DNA from: a virus
DNA length: 64,000 nt
IMG/VR virus record: IMGVR_UViG_3300043256_000125
Location: 1 to 64,000 of that record
Reading direction: 5' to 3' (one strand)
In this document: in pieces, positions 55,965-63,358 of the stretch
Layout of the letters: the number at the start of each line of letters is the position of its first letter
Numbering within the stretch: the first letter of the stretch is position 1
Position numbers and translations under genes: made by a program
The notes under the pieces: model-generated
What the model was told of the DNA's origin: nothing
What the model saw: the letters and a program-made list of their open reading frames with translations, nothing else
The model's database searches: none

Positions 55965-56420
55965 CTACACGCGAAGGATCTGGTTGAAGCCCCGCTCGGC
56001 CGTGGTGTTGGGAGCCTGTCTGCCCCGCGATAAGATCGCGATGACCGCAGCGAAGGTGCCGGCGGTGCCGTCGCCTGCCGTGGCCGTGAGGTCGAGATAT
56101 CGCTTCCGGTATCTCAGGTCGATGTCGAACCCGAACAGGTCGTTGTCGTCGGTGGCCGTGGGCAGGACGCTGGTACTGCCGGCAATGTTGTTCGACGTGC
56201 CGAAGATCAGGCCCGTCACGTTGCCATGATTCGCTCCCGTGTCGTCGGACTCGGTTACCGCCAGTGCCGTCATCGCGATGTCGGTAGCCCCGAGGATCAC
56301 GATGATCCGGCAATAGTCCCAGCCCAACGTATCCAGCTCGGCCACCGTGTACGACGCATCGTCCACGATCGCAGCCGGCGGAGTCAGGTTCACAATCTTG
56401 TCATTTTGAGCATCAATCAT
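55965..56420 (-). CDS. Putative head decoration protein
   Basis: 151 aa. Compact beta protein (LDTLGWDYCRIIVILGATDI, then LRYRKRYLDLTATAGDGTAG). Directly follows the major capsid gene, where decoration proteins are coded in HK97-type phages. Assignment by position and size. Confidence 0.6.
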   Translation of the reverse strand: MIDAQNDKIVNLTPPAAIVDDASYTVAELDTLGWDYCRIIVILGATDIAMTALAVTESDDTGANHGNVTGLIFGTSNNIAGSTSVLPTATDDNDLFGFDIDLRYRKRYLDLTATAGDGTAGTFAAVIAILSRGRQAPNTTAERGFNQILRV

Positions 56421-56456
56421 CGTGCTCTATCCTTTCGTTTGAGTTGATTGGTTTGG

Positions 56457-57839
56457 TTAGCTGCCCGGCGTAGCCAGCATGATCATCGAGCCGGCGTTGC
56501 TGGTATCGCCCACGTCGTGGACATTGATGTCGTGCCGCGACGTGCCGCGGATCGCCAACTGGTCCAGCTCGAAATATCGCTGATCCGAGGTGGCGATCGT
56601 GATCCCTCGGCGATCGCCCAACATGGCTGCCTGGCGAAGATTTCCGAGGTAGGCCAGCCCGTTGGTACTGGTCTGCGCGGTCAAGGTGGAGTTCATCTTC
56701 TGTGAGATGATCACCGGGTACCCCAGGAATTCCTTGGGTGCCGCGCCGGCGATCATGGCCCCGGTGTTGCCTCCGGCCGCGTCGATCAGACGCAACATCG
56801 ACGCCGCCCATCCGGCCTTGGATATGTAAAACTTCGCGTTGTTCTCGGCATACTGCGGCAGCTTGCCGATCATCGACTCGAAGTCCACCAGATCCAGCGA
56901 GCTGAATGCCGTGTTGCCGGTCAGCGCCGTTACGACCGTTGCCGTGGCCGCCGTACACTCTGTGATCAGGCCGCTGATGCCACCGTAGGTCGAGCTGCCA
57001 TCGCCCAGGAAGCCTTCGTCGTCTTCCTTGCTGGCAAACGCAAAGGCCATTTCGGCGGCCAAATCGTCCGCCATGCTGATAATTGAGTCTTCATCGAGTT
57101 CCGAAGAGTACCTGGTGAGGATGCCGATCTTGCGGGCCGTTAGGCGGACCTGATCCCAACCCTTTTCCGATTCGGTGATCTCGGTATTTTCGTCGACGTA
57201 GTACGCCGTCAGACCGGAGACTCGCCGCGGAACCGTCTTGGTGTCGCTGGCCATCGGCACCACGTTGGCCTCGCGACGAAAGACGCCGAATTCCTCCCGC
57301 AGGTCAATGATCGCCGTCGAGAACTCAGGGAACACAGTGAAGCCACCGGCCGTGTTGGCGTCTTCCTGTTGGGCCATCAGCTCAATCCCGTTTGTCCGGC
57401 AGAACTCACGGGCCTTTTGGGTGGCCATTGCTTCGGGCTTGCCGAAGATCGACAGGCAGAACATGCCTGACTTGTAGGCGTTCAATTGGGCGTCCGGACC
57501 CTTGAACGATCGGAGTCGGCCGGCGTACCGGGGAACCGCAAACTTAGGCTCGTCGACCAAGGCGACTGCCACCCCCGGCTGCCCGGGCGGCGATGTCCGG
57601 CCGGGGCCCTCGGTGGCCAGCATCTTGCGCCGGGCATCTTGCCGCTTACGCAACTCCAAGTCGGCCTTGTGCTGGTCGATCTTCGTCTTGAGGCCGGCAA
57701 GCTCCGTTTCCAGGGCGTCGATGCCGTCGCGGTCCTCGTCGGTCAACGGTCGCTTCTCATCGTCGGACGCCTTGAGAATCGCGTCGATCTCTTGTGAGGC
57801 GGCATTGAGCCGCTCGCACCATTTTTCAAACTCGGTCAT
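56457..57839 (-). CDS. Major capsid protein (HK97 fold)
   Basis: 460 aa. The ATG at 57839 follows GAGGA by 9 bases. Residues 1-100 are a coiled coil, the delta domain used as scaffold; then the HK97 body with GGFTVFPEFSTAIIDLREEF, VDENTEITESEKGWDQVRL and EDDEGFLGDGSSTYGGISGL. Likely cleaved by the prohead protease. Confidence 0.92.
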   Translation of the reverse strand: MTEFEKWCERLNAASQEIDAILKASDDEKRPLTDEDRDGIDALETELAGLKTKIDQHKADLELRKRQDARRKMLATEGPGRTSPPGQPGVAVALVDEPKFAVPRYAGRLRSFKGPDAQLNAYKSGMFCLSIFGKPEAMATQKAREFCRTNGIELMAQQEDANTAGGFTVFPEFSTAIIDLREEFGVFRREANVVPMASDTKTVPRRVSGLTAYYVDENTEITESEKGWDQVRLTARKIGILTRYSSELDEDSIISMADDLAAEMAFAFASKEDDEGFLGDGSSTYGGISGLITECTAATATVVTALTGNTAFSSLDLVDFESMIGKLPQYAENNAKFYISKAGWAASMLRLIDAAGGNTGAMIAGAAPKEFLGYPVIISQKMNSTLTAQTSTNGLAYLGNLRQAAMLGDRRGITIATSDQRYFELDQLAIRGTSRHDINVHDVGDTSNAGSMIMLATPGS

Positions 57840-58175
57840 GGTATCCTCGCTTGTTGGGCCGACGGTCAACAAGCAAGGCAAAAGAAAAACGCCGTGGCGT
57901 GTGCTGGCCATCGGCAACTAAGAAATAGTCACCGGATGACCGGCACGCGCGACGGCGCGTTTCGTATCATCGTTCCACCGGGGTCCTGCACGCAACGGCG
58001 TGGGGTGTCGCCCGGCGGCGATTGTCGTCAATTGTCTGTGCAGTGGATTGAGAACGTGGGTTGCTTAGGTCCTCAGTTATTCCCCGGCAGGGAGGACTCC
58101 ACGGCAGCCGGGCCAGATGTTCCCGATGTCAGCAACCCCAGGGAACCCACGGTCTCAATCCACTGCACTCTGACC
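57840..58175. other. Non-coding gap of 336 bases upstream of the capsid gene
   Basis: Holds a 25-base inverted repeat (58038-58062 and 58144-58168) and, at the capsid side, a short GC stem followed by TTTTT. No gene with a ribosome site and sensible length found. Confidence 0.6.
58038..58168. promoter_or_regulatory. 25-base inverted repeat with an 81-base loop
   Basis: GTGCAGTGGATTGAGA... at 58038-58062 pairs with ...TCTCAATCCACTGCAC at 58144-58168 with one mismatch. The transcript would form a long stem, a suitable RNase III site or attenuator between the LexA-domain gene and the capsid gene. Inner GGGTTGCT/AGCAACCC segments can pair as an alternative fold. Confidence 0.65.
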
Positions 58176-58427
58176 CTATTCTATCGGTTTCTCGGGTTGG
58201 GTTCTATTTGTGCATCTGTTCAATACCTCGATGTTCCGCGATTTGCCTTTGACCCTACGAATCCAGCCCTTTCGCTCCAGTGCGCCGAGGTGCGCAGCGA
58301 CAGAATTCGGGGAGCGAAAGCCGAAGTAGGCTTGAATCTCGCGGATTGTGGGCGGGTGGGGGCGGACTTCGATGAAATCAGCAAGATAGCACAAGACGGC
58401 GCATTGACGATCAGTGAGTCCGATCAT
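58176..58427 (-). CDS. Free LexA-type DNA-binding domain
   Basis: 83 aa from an ATG that overlaps the upstream stop (ATGA). IGLTDRQCAVLCYLADFIEV, TIREIQAYFGFRSPNSVAAH, GALERKGWIRRVKGKSRN: winged-helix LexA N-domain. The C-terminal autoprotease half is absent, so it may act without SOS cleavage, as an inhibitor or competitor. Confidence 0.82.
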   Translation of the reverse strand: MIGLTDRQCAVLCYLADFIEVRPHPPTIREIQAYFGFRSPNSVAAHLGALERKGWIRRVKGKSRNIEVLNRCTNRTQPEKPIE

Positions 58428-58627
58428 GTCACCTGCTTCTCCCGGATCGTGCCGTACGAATCCTTCAGTACCAGAGAATACGGCTTGCCGTCGGCGCCCA
58501 TCAACGTAAAAACCTCGCCGGCATCCATGGCGGCCATGGTCGCCTCTGACAACGATTGCTCCCACCGAAGCGTCCGGCCGCGGTCGACATACTTTTTCGG
58601 TCGCCACTCACCCGCGATTGCTGTCAT
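58424..58627 (-). CDS. Hypothetical protein, 67 aa
   Basis: Begins MTAIAGEWRPKKYVDRGRTL, repeating the first six residues of its upstream neighbour. Beta end (EVFTLMGADGKPYSLVLKD). Coupled by ATGA on both sides. Unrecognised. Confidence 0.7.
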   Translation of the reverse strand: MTAIAGEWRPKKYVDRGRTLRWEQSLSEATMAAMDAGEVFTLMGADGKPYSLVLKDSYGTIREKQVT

Positions 58628-59169
58628 GGCGTCCTCAGAATCGTAAACGGCCCGCGAACCCCCGCAGAAAACGACTCCGCCGATTCCATCGCCATCGTCA
58701 CCCGCTCCCGGGCCGTCAGTCCCGTGAGCTTCTCGGTTGTGTCGAGCGACCCCAGCACAAGATCGTGGCCACACCCGCAGGCCGCGTAGGCCATCGCCAA
58801 TTCCCCCACTTGCAGGTCGGCCTCAACGCAGTACAGCGAGCCCCGCCACCCAACCAGAAACGTACCGATCTTTTCCTGCCCACTTTCCGTCACTAAATAC
58901 CCGTGCGTTTTCAGAATCGTCCGAACTTCCGGTAAAAATTCGCGAACCATGTACTCAAAACGGTCTTGCTTTTCCTTGGGTGTCGGCGGCTTCAAGTAGA
59001 ATCGTAGGATCTGCCCCATACGAAACGACGACGTAAACCCCAACAGGAATTCGCCGATCCGAAACACCTTGGGGTCCTTACGGATGCCAAGGGAATACCC
59101 TGCGACTCCTGCCGAATCGCCGCCGATCCAAACTACGTCATCCTGTACGAGGCCCGCAATTGCTGTCAT
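58624..59169 (-). CDS. Proteasome/HslV-like Ntn hydrolase
   Basis: 181 aa. After Met removal the N-terminus is Thr1 (TAIAGLVQDDVVWIGGDSAG). Asp17 (GGDSAG) and Lys33 (RKDPKVF) fall at exactly the positions of the proteasome beta-subunit and HslV catalytic triad. The rest (FRIGEFLLGFTSSFRMGQIL, CGCGHDLVLGSLDTTE) fits a T1 peptidase fold. Lies between capsid and prohead protease, so may degrade scaffold or host protein. Confidence 0.85.
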   Translation of the reverse strand: MTAIAGLVQDDVVWIGGDSAGVAGYSLGIRKDPKVFRIGEFLLGFTSSFRMGQILRFYLKPPTPKEKQDRFEYMVREFLPEVRTILKTHGYLVTESGQEKIGTFLVGWRGSLYCVEADLQVGELAMAYAACGCGHDLVLGSLDTTEKLTGLTARERVTMAMESAESFSAGVRGPFTILRTP

Positions 59170-59393
59170 TACTCAGGAGCCGCCTTTTCTTCTGGGATCA
59201 CCCGAACTGTGACTTCTACGGTATCCCCGACTTTACCAAGGATTCCCGGTAATTTACTGGATCCCGGATGGTGGATCTCGGGGACGGAGCCAACTAACGG
59301 AACGCTACTCAAGTGGGAACCTAGGTCGGCCGTCCCTACTCCCAAGCAATCTTCGTATACCGTTTCCGGCGACCATAAGAACCCGTCGTGTCT
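59169..59393 (-). pseudogene. Degenerate second copy of the 51-aa gene
   Basis: Open frame of 74 residues with no good start, ending KLPGILGKVGDTVEVTVRVI, which matches LPGILGELGDTVRVTVEVIP of the 51-aa gene at 59416. Its expected N-terminus (MIGKIV...) is in another frame at 59336-59419, so a frame change or insertion has split it. Confidence 0.5.
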
Positions 59394-59419
59394 TCAGTTT
59401 TTACAATCTTCCCGATCAT
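59336..59419 (-). CDS. Short peptide, N-terminal remnant of the duplicate
   Basis: 27 aa MIGKIVKTEDTTGSYGRRKR... Its start overlaps the end of the 51-aa gene by ATGA and matches the latter's start MIGEIV. Probably the broken-off first part of the duplicate. Confidence 0.35.
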   Translation of the reverse strand: MIGKIVKTEDTTGSYGRRKRYTKIAWE

Positions 59420-59571
59420 TGCTCGTCCTTTTCTTTAGGAATCACTTCCACAGTTACTCGCACGGTATCCCCGAGTTCGCCGAGAATACCCGGTAATCTG
59501 ATGTCCGTAAAATCATCCTTTGGTACAGGAGGATTATACGCCTGGCAAGTCGCTACAATTTCGCCGATCAT
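59416..59571 (-). CDS. Small protein, 51 aa
   Basis: MIGEIVATCQAYNPPVPKDD, then RLPGILGELGDTVRVTVEVI. Followed by GGGAG-type site (CGGGAGTAAGC before the ATG). Unrecognised; too short for ordinary calls, and duplicated downstream. Confidence 0.6.
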   Translation of the reverse strand: MIGEIVATCQAYNPPVPKDDFTDIRLPGILGELGDTVRVTVEVIPKEKDEQ

Positions 59572-59588
59572 TGCTTACTCCCGATCTG

Positions 59589-60488
59589 TCAAGTCAAGTC
59601 ATCAGTATGGGAACCCGGAGGGATGAAAATAGCACTCCGTTCAATCCGTTTTTTCACCATCCGTCGTATCCGCTCTTTCTCGGCATCACGGGCCGGGTCG
59701 TAGGGGTACGGATCGCCAAGAGCCGGAAGCCCGCTCTCCTCCCCGAACCGATAGACCAGATATCGCCTCAACCACGCATGGCACCGGCGATCAATCTCTT
59801 CGCGGCTGGCGTCGGGAAACTGCTTGTCGATCAACTCGGCCCCCCGGCGGACAATCGCATCCGGCAGCCCATCGATCGCCTCGGCCGACAGGAAGCCGTC
59901 TACGGCGTCCCCCGCGTCCACCACGTCTGAGGCGTGCAGGTGCGTCGGATGCCACAACGGGGGCAGCTCGTTGCCCTCAGTGTCCATTTTCGGCCGTCCC
60001 TTGCCGTCGAACCTGTATTCCTTGTCCGCCCGCAACACCAGTGAGCTGCTCAGGGCATCGGGGTCCGACGAGGCCAAGTCCATCACGTACCCACCAAGAT
60101 CCCCGTTGGGCGTGTTGCGGCTGCTGGGATCGAGGTACAGATCACCGCGGACGATGTTGATCTCGTCGTCCTTCCGGACACCCTCGCTTTCGCGGACGCT
60201 GATCGTATCCATTCGTGGACTGCGGACCCGCCCCAGGAACTTGCCGATCCCGTCGTCAGACAGCGACGGGTGGGCAAACCGGCTTTTCAGTCCGTTGGGC
60301 GTCGCTCGCATCAGCTTGACGATCTGCCGCAACGCCGGCTTGTCGAACTCACCCCGTCCTTCGCTTTTGAAAGGCCCCTCCTGGGCCACGATGTAGCCGC
60401 GGATCACCGCCTCGTTGCGGTCGACTCCGATCGTTTCGCCCGCGGTGTTGGCCCGCAGCCATTCGGTTGTGGTTTTCAGCTCACTCAT
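59589..60488 (-). CDS. Prohead protease
   Basis: 299 aa. Catalytic-type His in KSRFAHPSLSDDGIGKFLGR and Ser in DALSSSLVLRADKEY; LYLDPSSRNTPNGDLGGYVM is typical of the caudovirus prohead serine protease in this group. Cleaves scaffold and capsid during maturation. Confidence 0.85.
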   Translation of the reverse strand: MSELKTTTEWLRANTAGETIGVDRNEAVIRGYIVAQEGPFKSEGRGEFDKPALRQIVKLMRATPNGLKSRFAHPSLSDDGIGKFLGRVRSPRMDTISVRESEGVRKDDEINIVRGDLYLDPSSRNTPNGDLGGYVMDLASSDPDALSSSLVLRADKEYRFDGKGRPKMDTEGNELPPLWHPTHLHASDVVDAGDAVDGFLSAEAIDGLPDAIVRRGAELIDKQFPDASREEIDRRCHAWLRRYLVYRFGEESGLPALGDPYPYDPARDAEKERIRRMVKKRIERSAIFIPPGSHTDDLT

Positions 60489-60843
60489 TCGATCGCTCCC
60501 TTCGTTTAGATCGCATTTGCCCCAACTTTACTTCTGCGTCTCGCAAACGCTTATTCAGATTCCGGACTTCCGTTGCGAGCAACTCCAGATCATTTGCGCC
60601 GGCCTCGATAAACTGCACAAGACATTCGTTGCGGATGGCTACACAAGAAATAACGAAACCGTCCGCGTCGATTGTTTGTTGTGGGGAAAGTAGAGGTTGC
60701 GAAGATGTCCCACGCAAGGCCGTTAAGGTAATATTAAAGCCATCCCTGTTCGCGCGTCCCTTGTTCACGTGCTCCCACGAAAACGGACGCCGTGGCATCC
60801 CAGCAAGCAAACGTTCAATTCTTTCCAGTTCACCCTGTTTCAT
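60481..60843 (-). CDS. Hypothetical protein, 120 aa
   Basis: Between portal and protease, overlapping both. Ends in a basic coiled helix (VRNLNKRLRDAEVKLGQMRS). Helix and place suggest scaffold-like or portal-associated function; no family. Confidence 0.65.
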   Translation of the reverse strand: MKQGELERIERLLAGMPRRPFSWEHVNKGRANRDGFNITLTALRGTSSQPLLSPQQTIDADGFVISCVAIRNECLVQFIEAGANDLELLATEVRNLNKRLRDAEVKLGQMRSKRRERSNE

Positions 60844-62806
60844 CTTTATCTCCCATGCTGAGTTCTCGTTTGTCGGCCCACTGCTCGACGCATCGGGCCA
60901 CCGATTCGGTCAGTTTGTCGGCCTTGCACTCGGCCGCCATCAACAGTGCTTCGCGGGATTGGTCGATATGGGTTTGTGCGAGGTAGCAGACGGGGACGGC
61001 CAGGGCAAGCGAGGCGATCTCGAATTTCGCCAGGCAGAGGTCCGCGTGTTTTTCGTAGAACCCATCAATCGACTTAAGGAAGTTGCCGCCAACCGCCGCC
61101 GCCCGCTCGGCAAACTTGCCCTCTTTGGTCAACAGTTCGCGGGTGGCAATTTCCCAAGCGCGTTGGCCGAGCCACTTTTGCGACACGTCGTCTGCGCCAA
61201 TGACCGTGATCCGATCGTCGAGACCGGCAACCCCGTCAACAAGCCTACGCACATGATCCTTGATCTCACCCGACACAATCAAGGCGTTTGTGCCCACAGT
61301 TACTACGGTTGCTTTCAAGTCCGCCCGACCCGCGATTTGCTCCAAATGCCGCAGTTCCGCGGCATTCTCAGCACGCTCCGCTTCGCCACGCGCCATTATC
61401 GTTTCGTGCCGCCCAACGAGTTGCGAGCCGAATAGCTCGTCGTGACGCTCTTCATGCCGCTCTTCATCCTTTTCGTCCTGCCGGTCAAACCTCGCGCGAA
61501 TTACGGCCGTAGAATTCGCCCGCTGGTCCTCCGTCTCGCCGTCCTTCTCCGGCGGCGTATCATCATTGCCTTGCGCCGGCGGCGGGGCTTTCGGATTCGG
61601 CGGCCCCTTGATAGCCAACTCCAGCGGGATCAGGTTCGCAGGTACGAAGTGAACGTCACCGTCCGGGCCGATGGGGTTCTTATCGTGCAGTTCCCGGATT
61701 TCGTTGACCGTAGACTCGCCCATCATAAACATCTTGGTAGCAAACTCGGCCTCTTGCTTCGGGTCCCCCTGCAAAAACGCCCGTGTGTTGAACTTGGCAA
61801 AATGATCCGGTGGCAGTAGCTTGCGGTTGATCTCCTCTTGCCACCGCTTTATCCACGGTAGCATCGTAAACTTGATGAATTGCCGGCCCAATTCAGTGAC
61901 GTTGGAAAACGTGCCGTGCGTAAGATCCTGCAACAGCGGCGGGGGAATCCGGTAGACCCGGGCGATTTCCTCGATGCCGAACTTGCGGGCCTCGATCATC
62001 TGCACGTCTTCAGGGTTCATCTGAGCCGTGGCGTAGGTAGCCCCGCCTTCGAGAATCTGGAGCTTGTGCCGGCTGCCGCGTTCGCTGCCCGATTGGAACG
62101 CTTTCTTCGTGCGCTCGTACGCCTTGTCATTCATCGCAGGGCCGGCTGGCATCGTGATATACCCGTTCGGCCGCGCATCGTTGGCGAACAGTTCTCCCGC
62201 GTATCGCTCGGCCGCCTTGTTTACCCCGATCGGATCCTTCATTAGACTGATCGGCGAGTAACCAATCAGCCCATCGAAGCCCAATCCAGGCACGTGAAAC
62301 ATATTCTCGGCCTTAACCCAGGTCTCGGTGCCGACGTCATCGTGCAGCTGATACCAAATCTCCCCATCTACGTCGTCACGCCGCACTGGCTTAGTGTGCT
62401 GCGGCTTCGGCGACCGCTGCCAAAGGGCTTGGGGCGTGCCGTCAAAGGACCGTTGGATTTCGGCATAACCATTGCCCCAGGTTCCCAGATGAACTTGCAG
62501 CGTCTCCCGAAAAATAAACGACGTCGTCTCTTTGTTGGGTTCGTCGTGCAGCATCCGTTGCTGCCTTAGGTTAGGCGCAGGTTCCTTGCCGCCGTTAGGC
62601 AGATTCCGAAACACATCCAACGGCAAGCACGCCAACGTTTCACCCAATACCCGATTGGCCGCATAGACCGCCGCGCAGGTCAGCGCCGTGCTCTCGTTGA
62701 TCGTCTCACCCGACGAGGTCTTACGACCCTGGGTGATCCAGTCCACCATCCACCGTTCCGGGTTCACCGTGCCGCTCAGTGCGTCCGCGATTGCAGTTCC
62801 GATCAT
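60830..62806 (-). CDS. Portal protein with long C-terminal extension
   Basis: 658 aa. HK97-type portal body in about 1-430 (INESTALTCAAVYAANRVLG, QTIKGWEEINRKLLPPDH-like QEEINRKLLPPDHFAKFNTR). The last 220 residues are helical, charged and Ala/Glu-rich with no portal match. Possibly a scaffolding or DNA-ejection domain fused in. Confidence 0.88.
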   Translation of the reverse strand: MIGTAIADALSGTVNPERWMVDWITQGRKTSSGETINESTALTCAAVYAANRVLGETLACLPLDVFRNLPNGGKEPAPNLRQQRMLHDEPNKETTSFIFRETLQVHLGTWGNGYAEIQRSFDGTPQALWQRSPKPQHTKPVRRDDVDGEIWYQLHDDVGTETWVKAENMFHVPGLGFDGLIGYSPISLMKDPIGVNKAAERYAGELFANDARPNGYITMPAGPAMNDKAYERTKKAFQSGSERGSRHKLQILEGGATYATAQMNPEDVQMIEARKFGIEEIARVYRIPPPLLQDLTHGTFSNVTELGRQFIKFTMLPWIKRWQEEINRKLLPPDHFAKFNTRAFLQGDPKQEAEFATKMFMMGESTVNEIRELHDKNPIGPDGDVHFVPANLIPLELAIKGPPNPKAPPPAQGNDDTPPEKDGETEDQRANSTAVIRARFDRQDEKDEERHEERHDELFGSQLVGRHETIMARGEAERAENAAELRHLEQIAGRADLKATVVTVGTNALIVSGEIKDHVRRLVDGVAGLDDRITVIGADDVSQKWLGQRAWEIATRELLTKEGKFAERAAAVGGNFLKSIDGFYEKHADLCLAKFEIASLALAVPVCYLAQTHIDQSREALLMAAECKADKLTESVARCVEQWADKRELSMGDKDETG

Positions 62807-62976
62807 TCTCGCCCCCCTTTATCGTTTCGCCTCTTGGCGATTTCCATAACCACTGCGGAACCGGCCAGCACAATACCCAGCAGTATCAATCCTGCCGGGG
62901 GATAAATCCATGCAGTTCCCCCGCAGACTACCAGCGTCCCTACAACTGCGAACGTATCGGCCGTGGTCCATTTCAT
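62803..62976 (-). CDS. Two-span membrane protein, 57 aa
   Basis: ATG at 62976 with GAGGCG before it. TFAVVGTLVVCGGTAW and PAGLILLGIVLAGSAVVMEI are membrane spans; ends in a basic tail. Overlaps the portal start. Could be a holin-like or ejection-related protein. Confidence 0.65.
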   Translation of the reverse strand: MKWTTADTFAVVGTLVVCGGTAWIYPPAGLILLGIVLAGSAVVMEIAKRRNDKGGRE

Positions 62977-62981
62977 TTTGG

Positions 62982-63356
62982 TTACGCCTCTACTGGTAAT
63001 CTCGCCGCGAAATCCTTGAGCCTCACAGCAGCAACATCCAACCGCTCCTGTCCCTCTAGGCCGAAAGGAAATGGCAGCGCGCCGCTCAACCAATCCGCCA
63101 CCTCTTTCAACAAAGCGGCATCTTCATCCGCCGGCCGCTCGATGTCCGAGTTCCCCGGGCTAGCGGTGCCTTTTGTAGGTGGCCCTGCTTCGAGCGCGAC
63201 TCGAATCAACTCAGCATGCCGGTAGCACACTTCGCCCCTCCATAGCGTCAGATGTTCCACGACCTCGCGGTCGAAGGTCGGCAACTTGTCAAACCGCATC
63301 TCGTACGTTTCAGCGTTTTCGGCTGACTGCGGCGAGCACATATCGCAAAGCTTCAT
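62982..63356 (-). CDS. Hypothetical protein, 124 aa
   Basis: MKLCDMCSPQSAENAETYEM start, CYRHAELIRVALEAGPPT, then a helical end (AALLKEVADWLSGALPF). CxxC and CxxH may bind zinc. Located between terminase and portal. No family. Confidence 0.65.
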   Translation of the reverse strand: MKLCDMCSPQSAENAETYEMRFDKLPTFDREVVEHLTLWRGEVCYRHAELIRVALEAGPPTKGTASPGNSDIERPADEDAALLKEVADWLSGALPFPFGLEGQERLDVAAVRLKDFAARLPVEA

Positions 63357-63358
63357 CT

